A stretch of DNA of 59,217 nucleotides from Gnetum montanum (GCA_015680685.1 MNCI01029717.1:1-59217), one strand, 5' to 3'. Positions 21,456 to 30,963 are shown, counted from the stretch's first letter. The notes: generated by a model not told the origin, from the sequence alone. Program-made: numbers and translations.

Positions 21456-23240
21456 TTAATTGAGGCCCTTAGTTCCTTTATAAGTTTTTGTTTTACAAAT
21501 TTCTTTAAGTTTTCTTATTTTTGTTTTGCAACATTGTTCATACTTTTTCGTTCATTTGTATGTTTATTTATTTTGTTTGATTCGTCACTTAATAAGTACT
21601 CCTAATGATGGTATGAACTATATTCCATTGATTGCTAATGTTTGGATTTTACCTTTGAGTTATGATGTTGATACTAAGGTATGGTTCTTTTGATATAACA
21701 GGCAATGAGTCCACATCATCCATAAGTCCATAAATTTCTATGGTCTCTCTTAGCTTGGAACTGTACAATCCCTTTCTTCAAAAGAAAATAATAAGAACTA
21801 TCAACGAATCAGTAACTGAGCATTTCTCAAACTAAGGAAGGACTCAAGAACTAAAAAGGGTGTGACTTCAAGGGAACTTGATGCATTCGTGTTGGCCATT
21901 CTCTTGGGTGCTTGGATGTTTTCTTCTTGAGTTTTCCTTACCATTCTGATGTTGCTCCATTATCGGGAAGCTGAACTAATAAAAATTATAAGTCTTTGCA
22001 TGGTGTGGTTCTCACGTAAAACATTTTAAAAAAAGGAAAAAAAAGGTGAGAATTAAAATCACACCCCTTAGATGAAATAATCATCTGGGCTACAAGCACT
22101 GGTTATGGAACTACAATAAACATGTTCCCTCTAACTAAGGCCCTTCTCACTTCCTACTTTCTCCTCTTTCATTTCATTGGAATGGTGGTGACTCTTTGGT
22201 GGAGGCATTCATGTTACTTCAGGTGGATGGATTGGTCAAATGTATTAATGCGAAGTCACTGGATGTGGTTTGTTTGAGGCTGGGTTTGGACTGAGATGTA
22301 CTAAGTCACATTAACATTAATACACAAGGGGATGTACACCACCTTGTTCTTGAGACTCCATTTCATTCTCTTCTTGCCATCCTTCAATCTCCATTTTTCA
22401 CCTCATTGCTGGTTGTATCAATAGTTCATATTTTGGTTGATGCATTATTTTCTTTTTGGTAAACTCTTATGGTTAAGACTTTAACTCTTGTTTCCAAATG
22501 GCATTCCCAGAGCCTATGGACTCTTTGAATGTAGGATTTTCAGGGCATTAAGGACATGATCCTACTTTGGGGAGGACCCACTGGCATTCCTATTTGGTGC
22601 ATCTATTAATTTCTTTCGCAATCAACATTTATTTTGTTTATCTCCATCTTTGACATCCATTTTATCGGCGTTTTCATTATTTCTTTTTCTCCATCTTTCT
22701 TATTTCGTATCTTTTCCCATTCTCTCACTACCAGAGGTTTGCTCTCAGTCATGGGGGTCCTGGTCCAATTTTTTTGATTTTTTCCTAACCCCTACACCTT
22801 GCGTAGCCACCAGTATTATATCTCTAGATCCGCATTAGCCATATTACAACTTAGCCAATGGACCTTACACTAAGGCAAGGTATTAACTACATTGTGATTC
22901 ATTTACCCTTGACTGTGTTGTGTGTGTAGATGGCAATCATACAACAATAGATTGGATCTAGAGGAAACACTTGGAAAGGATTGGTGCTAAAGCAGTTATT
23001 CAAGGAACAAGATTGATTATGTGCTTATGGATGGACAACAAAAGACGCACTCTTGGCATTGGTAGCAACAAACTTCTTCTTTTCTCTCTCCCTTCTCTCT
23101 CTTCTCTCTCAGCTACCAAATAAGCCTGGATGTCAAATGTGTATAGTGTTCACTCTGTTGTCATGAACACTAATTTTGCAATGTTTTGTAATGATGATCC
23201 ATTCACATGTCACCCCATTCACCATTAGTATCATTCAAGT
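21456..23240 (+). other. Element B 3' noncoding region
   Basis: Between pol and the PPT. I see no conserved protein; the small frame at 22650-22838 is T-rich and not shared. It holds the hairpin-like block at 21991-22070 (CTTTGCATGGTGTGG ... ATCACACCCC) and the purine-rich block at 22541-22590 (GGGCATTAAGGACATG, then CTTTGGGGAGGACCCACT). After the second block B runs straight to the PPT, whereas A and C have the internal promoter and extra ORF there. Confidence 0.65.
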
Positions 23241-23310
23241 CAATAATCCCATACCTTCCCAATATTTTGTAAGGAACTTGAGGATAAGTTTTCATTTATT
23301 CATGGGGGTA
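23241..23310 (+). promoter_or_regulatory. Element B conserved pre-PPT segment and PPT
   Basis: AATCCCATACCT, then GAGGATAAGTTTTCATT, then CATGGGGGTA directly abutting the 3' LTR start. The same order and almost the same sequence appears in A, C and D. The G-run followed by TA is the likely plus-strand primer. Confidence 0.78.
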
Positions 23311-23671
23311 TGATGAGCTGTGATATCATGTACATGATATCACAGCCACGATATCACATTGGCCCCTGTGATATCGTGTACACAATATCGCAGCCCATTG
23401 CCTTGTCTATAAATAAAAGGTGGCTTTCCCTTGTTCAATCATCTAGATCTAGACCCTTATCCAAACTATAGTATTTTTACCATTCCAAAGTTAGAATAAT
23501 TTTCATGTGCTCGCAGTAGGAGTCTTAAAGTGAACAAATCTTTATTTGAGCAAATTGTACCTAAGCACACATTTGTGTACGGTATTAAAGACAAACTTTC
23601 TGATAAACCTTGCAGCATATGGACTAAGCTAAATAGGATTTAATTATTGTTAAATGTTTAAATGCTTTCCT
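23311..23671 (+). repeat. Element B 3' LTR, truncated
   Basis: Starts TGATGAGCTGTGATATC, carries a longer array of GATATC dyads than the 5' LTR, then a TATA box at 23407-23416, and matches the 5' LTR through AATAGGATTTAATTATT and CTTTCCTA at 23671. From 23672 the sequence is unrelated to the LTR, so more than half of it is missing. Confidence 0.85.
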
Positions 23672-24640
23672 AGAACACATTATAATGTTGGTAGTAGCAC
23701 CTTCTACAATCACTTTGGAGGTGTGGATGAAGCACATGTAGGCTAAGTTATTTCAAATAGACTAGATCAGTGAAGAGGTCCTATTTTTGAAAGATGGCTT
23801 GAAGCAAAAAATTAGAATGCTAAAGCATCAGTCCTAAGAATGGGAGAGGATGACCCAAAAGAAAGAGAAGCAATTATTCTACCTTTCCTAATAGGTATGA
23901 AGGCTATAGGATGAGATTTAAATCATGGCCCAATTTCAAGAGAAATACCTTTGTATATAGAAGAAGCATTAGAATATGCAATAAGCGTTAGCAAATAAGA
24001 CTACCAAAAAAAGAAAGAGTATGATGAGCTCAAAAAGATTCATTTAATTAAGTAAGCAACCTGGGATATTAAGGTATGTTAACCACACAAACTTGTACCT
24101 TTTCTTAATTAATGAGTAGCTAGAGAGATGTCATTTCCCAAAAATTCGCAAGTGAGCCAACCCTACAGGAGAAGATACGCCTGTTGGAGAACATGTACAT
24201 TCTCTACCATGAAGAAACTATCATAATGCTTGAGAGGAGACTCAAGGAGGTAGAAGAGTATGTGCAAGGAGAACAAAGGAGATGTTTTTATATGGTTGCT
24301 ACTTTTTCAAGGTGATCATGCATAGACTTAAAGGATAAACTTCATCAAGGGATGGTCAAGTTGGACATGACCTAGCATAAGCTCTTGCAAGTAAGGAGAA
24401 GTTATGAGTAGTTCTAGGTAGATGCTAAGGAGTAATGTCAAGTGCTTCTACTAGATCAAGGACTAATGCATGAAAAAAATTAGTAGCTTTGAGAAAGGGT
24501 AACAAGTCTTGAAACCCAACCTCAAATATTTCACATGTCTACATCTAGCTCTTTAGGCTTCTTTCCATATCAAGTAGGCTCATCAAGGGGATTTTCCTCT
24601 TAGCCGTAACCCCTTGGCACTTCTTAGTAAGGTGGCTTTT
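23672..24640 (+). pseudogene. Element F coiled-coil ORF relic
   Basis: A coding-like stretch rich in Lys, Glu, Gln and Leu in two or more frames. About 23760-23990 contains EEVLFLKDGLKQKIRMLKHQ and WERMTQKKEKQLFYLS. About 24140-24490 contains LQEKIRLLENMYILYHEETI and MLERRLKEVEEYVQGEQRR. Both look like long coiled coils with stops mainly at would-be Gln codons. The position just before a PPT-like site and LTR suggests it is the C-terminal part of an extra ORF like those of A and C, but direct residue-level similarity is weak, so this is an inference. Confidence 0.5.
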
Positions 24641-24762
24641 ATAGTATTATATTCATGGTTTGTATATTTGTATAATTATATTTCTTCCCATTGATCATGT
24701 CATATGTCTAGTCCTAGTTTTGTGTCTTGGGTGTTAAAGCTATAGGACTAGGTTTACTCAAT

Positions 24763-24772
24763 CATGGGAGAA
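24763..24772 (+). promoter_or_regulatory. Element F polypurine tract
   Basis: CATGGGAGAA followed by TAATGAATCATC. Compare A: CATGGAGGTA followed by TGATGAATCATT. The similarity across the PPT/LTR border supports a further family member ending here. Confidence 0.5.
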
Positions 24773-25560
24773 TAATGAATCATCTAATGGCATTTTGTAA
24801 GTTTATTGAAAGCCTTGGATCTAGGAAGTCTTTCACACCCTATGTTTATGATTTTCACATGTATGGTTAAGGTGTCTATCTTCTAGGTTTGACTCCTGCC
24901 CCTACTTTTTACACTTCCAAGTTTTATGCATGTTTTAAGCTTCTTATAATGTTTCTAGATTCATTCAAGTACCCTAGAAACCTTCCAACATGTTCATTAG
25001 TATTTTAGTTCTCATTTGGAATTAGTGAGAAAAGTGCACTAGGAAGGGGATACAATTATCTTGCATTAGCACATCACCAACAGTAGCATAGTTGCACTGA
25101 CACACATCCCTAGCATGTCTGGTTTGACTCCTTGGCTCTTCATGTGCTTTTGGTCTATTTTTGGGTTACCTAGGCTATGTTGATAAACCTCCATTAATCT
25201 CTAGGTGCTAGCAAACCTCTATTTTTATGATGGAAAAACTATAAATACTTGGGATGAGTTCTTACATATAACTTAGGGATAACTTTCATTTTCATTTGGC
25301 TTTTCACATCCAATTTTTTACAAAGAGCTCTTCCTCCCTTGGGTATGTTGATTTTCTTCCTTCCTTATTTTGTGTATTTTCAGTCATTGCTTTCACAAGT
25401 ACAGCTAGACTCTATCAAAGTGCTATCTTACTTACATAGTCTAGAATCATTTGATTGATGCAAAGTCTAGTGTTTACATGATGAATAAAGCTTATGGATT
25501 TTCCTTATTGCATTGTTGATGTCTTAAACATAAGAACACTAAAAATATTTATTTCTTTTT
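24773..25560 (+). repeat. Element F probable 3' LTR (right end not defined)
   Basis: Starts TAATGAATCATC, a one-base variant of A's LTR start. A TATA box CTATAAATAC lies at 25239-25248 and GATGAATAAAG near 25482 resembles the poly(A)-like signal of the family. If this is the LTR, U3 is over 460 bases, much longer than in A, B or D, so it may be a distinct subfamily or carry an insertion. No TCATCA end was found before element H at 25817; 25560 is only an estimate. Confidence 0.4.
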
Positions 25561-25816
25561 CATTCTATTAGGCTACAAGGATTTGTTCCTTATACAAAGA
25601 TTTCATGATTATACGATATGATGTTGAATCATGAAGGTTATTATATTTCATATGTAGTATTGCACCTATCCCTATGAGGGATTGTAACATAAGCATTACA
25701 CATGTTATTAATAAGGATTGCAATGCATGTATGTTTCTATTTTTTTTATAATTATAAAACTCATAAAAATGATAAAATATAAAATTATAAATATCTTCTC
25801 TATCCTCCACCATAAT

Positions 25817-26383
25817 TGTGACATCTCATCTTTGGGTGTCATTGCAAATGTCAAATATATGATATATTAGACATTATGCATACGACGACAATATACCAAA
25901 TGTGAAATATACATAACATTCAATATTATGTGTAAAGGAAATAATAGGAAAAATTCAAAAAGAGAAAAATAAGAATGCTTTATTGATATGGAATAGTGTA
26001 TCTGAATCATGCTATGAGAGTGTTCCTTGGGGTTTTCTTCCTTTGATATCTATCCCTTAGAGGCAATCTAGCATTGGCACCATGGTTAGGCCTATAACTG
26101 GCTAGAAGGAATGGCCATTCCACTTCCTATCCTACTTCACCTAGCTTCCATGACTTGCTTGTATCGGCTCCACCACTCCATGTTGGCACGACCTCTAACC
26201 CCAAGTATAATTATCTTAGGTCAAACCCCCAAAGGTTACCTCAAGACACATGCCCTTTGTTACAATACACCCTTTCGAGTCTTAATTAGAACTACCCTTT
26301 TGGGCCTTGTTACAATAATGCTAATACTTGTTATGAAGAGGCATCATCTTCATTGCAGCAGCATCAATTGGGAATGGAGATGT
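25817..26383 (-). repeat. Element H 3' LTR
   Basis: Plus strand starts TGTGACATCTCATC. It aligns along its length with 30272-30807, including CCCTTAGAGGCAATC(T/C)AGCATTG, CACCATGGTTAG and the GCCCTTTTGGG-type segments near the other end. It holds about 30 bases missing from the other copy (near 26175-26205). The exact left-most base in minus-strand sense is uncertain by a few bases. Confidence 0.75.
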
Positions 26384-26839
26384 GAAAATCTACCCACCTT
26401 AGGTTTTATTTGTCTTCAAACGAGTCCATGTTCACTATCTTTTTCCAGCTCCAGTATTTCTTTCATGATTCTATGCTCCAATAATTTGATTTCTCCTTTG
26501 AAATTGAAGTTATTTCTTGCTTATTCTACAAAAAAATATATGTGAGAACAAGTTATATAAAAAATTAAATATTACTTTCTTAATATTTACCTCATTTTCT
26601 AAGATAATGACAAGATGTGAATTAAAGATCTACCAACCACCAATCACCAGTCCTAACTAGGGTCACACAAGATGTAACTCATATCTGGTTACCAAAGTGA
26701 AGGCAAGGCAAATTCTTTATTTCAACTTTCCATTATCTTAGATATTTTACTTATCTAATTAAGAAATAAATTTAAAACTAAGGAAAATAATCAGATTTAT
26801 CAATAAAAGTAAGGGTGAGATACTTCCTGATCTTAATCA

Positions 26840-27986
26840 ACCTTATGAATTGATGGAAGTAATTGTAATTCTACCATAAGTGGTATATGATCAAATGGTC
26901 TTGTTCGAGATGGTAAAGCTTAATCTTGATTCTTCTCTACTTCTTCTTTAGAAATTAACTCTAGTAATTTGGTAACTTGAAATAATTCGACATCATACCA
27001 AATATAATCTAAAGTGTAAATGAAGAATGTTGTTGATCCATCCTCATTAATCATAGTAGAGTAATTGGTAAACTATGGTTTGTGATGAGTACTATCCATC
27101 AACATCATCTATTCCTGAATTTTGGAATCTAATTTATCTACTGAAGATTCAAAATAAACAGAATATGCATTGGCCAATGGAATTGCAAGGTGAATTGATG
27201 GAAACATCTTCTTCAAATTAGGTTTATCTTTCAAAAATTCTTTTACACATCCATATTTTAAGAATTGATAGACACTACTTCCAACTTTTGCATTGAAGTC
27301 TCCATAAAGAATAAATGGCACTAGATCAGTATGGCTTAGGAAAAACTTATTCTTCAAACTTTCTTCTATTTACTTAATCAAGTATGCTCCTTAATGTCAT
27401 TTGACATCTAGACATGTTGATTTGACAATAAAATGTGTGTTGGCTACACATACACATCTTTCTAATAGATGGACTTTTGGAATTATTGCCAAGGCTATGT
27501 GGTTTTTCCAAAATCTTGACTATTCTTTCTTTCCCATGATTTGAATTTCTAGAATTTCAAAAATCATATTTCCTAAACTCCATTCAAATCTTTGTACTAA
27601 TTCAAACTTGGTTTCTTTATAAAAGATCACGCAACCATCCATGTTGTGATTCCTGCAGTAGGCTAATCTATATGGCTCAAAGGAAGAACTTTCACAAGAA
27701 CCTTTTTGCTTATAAATACCTTTGTATCTCATCTTTCCAAGTCTAGTTGGAATTAGTATAGAAACATACATTGCAAGACTTCCTATATGCATAATACATC
27801 AACATCCAAATCTTGTAACTCGTCTAAAATGCATGGGTATTGATACTCATGCCAATCCAAATCCCATGGTGGATATAGCATATGTTGTTTCTCACTCATT
27901 AGGGTTTTTGCAAGCATGTTGTATGTTGCAAATTTCATTCTCATTCTTAGATTCTCTTTTAGATCATTTCTGTTCATCGATGTCAT
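26840..27986 (-). pseudogene. CCR4-type deadenylase (EEP nuclease) gene relic inside element H
   Basis: Endonuclease/exonuclease/phosphatase-fold protein like the CCR4 poly(A)-shortening enzymes of the cytoplasmic CCR4-NOT complex. The minus strand reads KFATYNMLAKTL then YPPWDLDWHEYQYPCILDEL and DVDVLCI-stop-EV, the start of the EEP domain with the catalytic Asn and Glu. Further on: RYKGIYKQKG, NMDGCVIFYKETKFELVQRF, VCVANTHF, LYGDFNAKVGSS (catalytic Asp and Asn), TLDYIWYD, LLELISKEEV and FDHIPLMVEL (catalytic Asp-His). The domain spans about 380 codons without introns, with one frameshift near 27790, another near 27400 and several stops. Continuous coding without introns suggests capture through an RNA copy. 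CCR4 type is clear; the exact plant paralogue is not. Confidence 0.8.
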
Positions 27987-28238
27987 ACATCTTATCGAAA
28001 CAATAATTTAAGTCTCCATGTTGTTTTTCCATATATTTTGATTATAGTACGGATTGATATACATCTTCTTAATCATTGAAGACCATTCTATTTCATCAAC
28101 TGATTCTCCAAGTAATCATCAATTGAATGGATACTTAATTGTTTTACTACATTATCTAATTTTAGCAATATATAACTACATAATCTAATTTTAGTAATAT
28201 ATATTTACATCATCTAATTCTTAACAGTCTTTTCTACT

Positions 28239-28262
28239 ACCCTCCTGCCCCCCGGCCCCCCC
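28239..28262 (-). other. C-run cluster, possible G-quadruplex on the minus strand
   Basis: Runs of 6 and 7 C plus shorter C runs in a 24-base stretch, in otherwise AT-rich sequence. On the minus strand these are G runs separated by 1-3 bases. It lies inside element H between the CCR4-like relic and the 5S-derived segment. Confidence 0.5.
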
Positions 28263-28689
28263 TTAAGATACTAACTTTGGCAATGTAACTAATGACATGC
28301 CATAATGATCTTAAGACTAAAAGTGAAGATTAATCATTTGATATCATGGCCCAAAAGGTTAAATTTGTAAAGCATTATTTATGATGTTATCAAATTATTG
28401 GATACTTAGATGATAAATCTAGCCTCACCATTGAGTTCATAAGGGTGAAAAATGTTGGAAATGTTCATATCTTGAAAATTGACATCATATGCTCAAGTTA
28501 TGCTAACATTAACCTTTTAAGGGTCTTTAGGTATTACATTGGATAAAGGATAAAAATTAATTTCTAGGGTTCCTTTTGACTAATCTAACTTCACTATTGT
28601 GTCCAAAAGGTTGAAATCTATAAGAAATGACTCTTCATTCACCAAAAATGATTTTTGAAATCAAAAGTTATGGCTTCTAAGGTCAAAGA

Positions 28690-28792
28690 CCTTTGGTGCA
28701 AAAAATAAGACTTCCCAAGAGATCACCCATCCTAGTACTACAAAACAAGTGCACTTAATTATCAAATTTTCATCTGAGTTACTACAAAGGCA
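28690..28792 (-). repeat. 5S rRNA-derived segment inside element H
   Basis: The plus strand carries GGTGCA...GACTTCCCAAGAG and ATCACCCATCCTAGTACTAC, which is the reverse complement of the 3' half of plant 5S rRNA with few changes. The rest of the 5S outline continues (CAAG-GCAC-TTAA...GGCACC) but is degraded. The 5S-sense strand is the minus strand, the same as element H. It could be a captured 5S gene, part of a nested Cassandra-type element (whose LTRs carry 5S sequence) or a 5S-derived SINE. It is not a functional 5S gene, because the internal promoter half is heavily altered. Confidence 0.7.
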
Positions 28793-28829
28793 CCAATTTC
28801 TGTTGTTAAAAATTATTTCTTTCAAGGCC

Positions 28830-29385
28830 TACACAACCCTTTTTTGCGGCCCACATGACCCTTCATGGGGCTTATGTGGCCCTTCCTAGGGTTCTCGTGA
28901 CCCTCCTCACACTCTGCAAGGCCCCAAACAGGGCCTGCACAATCCCAAAATGCATTACCAAAGAGGGTTTTTCTAGCATTGAAGGGTATCAAAAGAGACG
29001 ATGATCAATGATAGAAGAGGTAATGATCTACAATGGAAGAGCTGATGATCTACAATATGAGAGGCAATGATTAGCAGCATGATAGGCAATGATCAATAGT
29101 AGGAGAGGCAATGATCAACAGTGCAATAAGCAATGATTAGTAGCAGCAGAGGTGATGATCGATGGTAGTGGTGCTAGCAAATGGACGATGATGCATGGTG
29201 ATCGAAACAGTGCAAATCATGGGTGCCCCTGCAAAGGGCAAAGGGTGAAGACCCTCAAACAAGGGCTACATAGCCCTCATAAGGCTTATGTAGCCAACAT
29301 GGCCAACGTGGCCCATGCAGCTAGCAGGGCTAGCATGGCCTGTAGGGCTTGCGTGGCCCTCGTAGGCCAATGTGGCCTATGAAAA
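28830..29385. repeat. GGCC/CATGTGGCC-rich low-complexity sequence flanking the tandem repeat
   Basis: At 28830-28950 and 29215-29385 short units such as GGCCCACATGACCC and GTGGCCCATGCAGC repeat irregularly. The apparent Ala/Val-rich frame at 29152-29382 is a by-product of this repeat and is not a gene. Confidence 0.55.
28985..29175. repeat. Degenerate tandem repeat, 24-27 bp unit
   Basis: Six to seven imperfect units of the form GGCAATGATCAACAGTAG(n)AGA. The consensus GATGATC/AATGATC recurs about every 25 bases. It lies within element H. Confidence 0.7.
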
Positions 29386-30250
29386 ACTCTCTACTTTTTT
29401 TAAAAAAAAAACTATTAATATTTTCAAAAAAAATAAGATTTGGGATTGAGGTCGAACCCATGACCTTCCTCTTGCTTCGTTTTTTTACTTATTATTATTA
29501 TTTTATTCTAGCTTGCCTCGAAAATTGATGCAATGGTTTAGCTGATGACAAGGTGGAGGTTTGGTGTTAGTAATTAACAATTTTTGGTTAATTCTCGATA
29601 CTAATATTTTGATAATTTTTTAAATAATAAATTAACAATTTTAATAATTTAATATTATTTTAATGCACACATAACAAGAAAATTTAAAATGTGATATCTC
29701 CCAAATCATAAGTCTAATTGAGATAAAATTTATACCATTGAAATCATCTGAACAAATATTAGGCATTAGACATATTCTTAGGGTTCAAAAATGAAGTTGA
29801 ATTTTTAGGGGTTTAAAAGGACCAAAATAGCCTATTTTATTAAACTAACATTTCTAGGCTGACATATAGTAACTTGAGGTCTTCTATATTACTTGGATAA
29901 TGAATTTCAACAAAACAAGATTAATTCAGGTCATGGTTACTAACTTCCTTGAAAGAAATTTAACAATGATCCTAATCAATTAATAATTACAGTATTAAGA
30001 TGGGTAAGAGTTACTTGGACCGGTGTATCATTGTCTTACCAACATCTCTTACAATTGATGAATCTTGATTAGGCATGATCAAATCTTCATTGATTAATGA
30101 TATCCATGAAAGAATTTTATTGGTTGATGGAATATCTTAGACATATGATGCATCTAATAATGATCAATGATTTTCCTTGTGTCATGGCTTCATGGTTCTT
30201 TATTAGGTTCATGTTGTACTTAGCCCATGGTTCTGAATGGTTCTTGAATC
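29386..30250. other. Element H 5' internal region, noncoding
   Basis: AT-rich, no ORF with homology. A minus-strand GGGTTCGACCTC (about 29447-29458) resembles a pol III B box, but no matching A box was found. This is where gag would be in an autonomous element. Confidence 0.4.
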
Positions 30251-30253
30251 GTG

Positions 30254-30269
30254 GTTTGCTCCAATACCA
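30254..30269 (-). promoter_or_regulatory. Element H primer binding site (tRNA-Met type)
   Basis: Minus strand TGGTATTGGAGCAAAC, two bases inside the LTR. The first 12 bases match the tRNA-Met site TGGTATCAGAGC except for two transitions. This sets the orientation of element H. Confidence 0.72.
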
Positions 30270-30271
30270 CT

Positions 30272-30807
30272 TGTGACATCATATCCCTAGATGTCATGGA
30301 AAGCTTCAAATATACAATATATTACACATGATGCATATGAAAAAAAATACCAAATGCAAAATATATGTAACATTTAACATTATGTGTAAAAGAAATAATA
30401 GAAAAAATGCAAAAAGAGAAAGAAAAGAATGCTTTATTGATATCAAATAGCTTATTTGGATCATGTTCTGAGAGTGTTCCTTAGGATTTTCTTCCTTTGG
30501 CATTTATCCCTTAGAGGCAATCCAGCATTGCCACCATGGTTAGTCCTATAACTAGTTAGAAGGGATGGACAATCCACTTCCTTTCCTGCTTCACCTAGCT
30601 CTTGTGACTTGCTTGTACCAACTCCAGGTATAAATGCCTTAGGTCAAACCCCCAAAGGTTACCTTAAGAGACATGTCTGTTGTTACAATACACCCTTTCA
30701 AGTCTTAATTACAACTGCCCTTTTGGGTCTTGTTACAATAATACTAACACTTTTTATGAAGAGGCATTATCTTTGTTATGAAGCAGCATCAATTGGAAAT
30801 GGGGACA
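30272..30807 (-). repeat. Element H 5' LTR
   Basis: Plus strand TGTGACATCATATC at the left and AATGGGGACA at the right. Collinear with 25817-26383. The similarity ends at 30807-30810, where a different sequence begins. Confidence 0.75.
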
Positions 30808-30963
30808 TGATAGTAGAAACATAAGTTTTCATTTGTATCATATGTATAATACCATTTATATTCATTATATGTAGTGATATACATGAATGTTCTTGTTAAT
30901 CCACTCAACATCGTCTTTCAAGCTTCTGACTAGATCGCGTTACATTCTGTATGATAAATCTTA

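Larger units (their letters stand above)
14469..23671 (+). mobile_element. Element B: nearly full-length Tat/Athila-like Ty3/gypsy retrotransposon, 3' LTR truncated
   Basis: The best-preserved element: 5' LTR, tRNA-Asp-like primer site, gag, protease, RT, RNase H, integrase, 3' region, PPT and the first 361 bases of the 3' LTR. Open segments at 15403-17934 and 18772-20600 share a single frame, so gag and pol were probably one polyprotein. It lacks the extra ORF found in A and C. The 3' LTR stops matching the 5' LTR at 23671, where it is fused to sequence of another element, so no target-site duplication can be seen. Confidence 0.92.
25817..30807 (-). mobile_element. Element H: non-autonomous LTR retrotransposon carrying a CCR4-like gene relic
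   Basis: Two direct repeats (25817-26383 and 30272-30807) with TGT...ACA-type ends flank about 3.9 kb. Immediately inside the right repeat is a tRNA-Met-type primer site on the minus strand, so the element reads right to left. Near the left repeat the minus strand has AAGGTGGGTAGATTTT, similar to the PPT of many plant copia-like and LARD elements. No gag or pol is recognisable. The inside holds an EEP-nuclease gene relic in the same orientation, a 5S rRNA-derived segment and simple repeats. I could not find a clean target-site duplication (flanks ATAAT and TGATA). Confidence 0.72.

Noticed and set aside
22650-22838. Open frame with a hydrophobic N-terminus that looks like a signal peptide
   Set aside because: Arises from T-rich 3' noncoding sequence of element B; the equivalent region in D and A has no such frame. 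Not an env gene.
28690-28792. Functional 5S rRNA gene
   Set aside because: Only the 3' half is well kept; the internal promoter half is badly altered and the unit is single.
29152-29382. Ala/Val-rich open frame
   Set aside because: By-product of the GGCC/CATGTGGCC repeat; no start context, no homologue, and it lies in noncoding element H sequence.
29440-29470. B-box-like GGGTTCGACCTC, possible SINE or tRNA gene
   Set aside because: No A box at suitable distance, no cloverleaf, no tail or target duplication.
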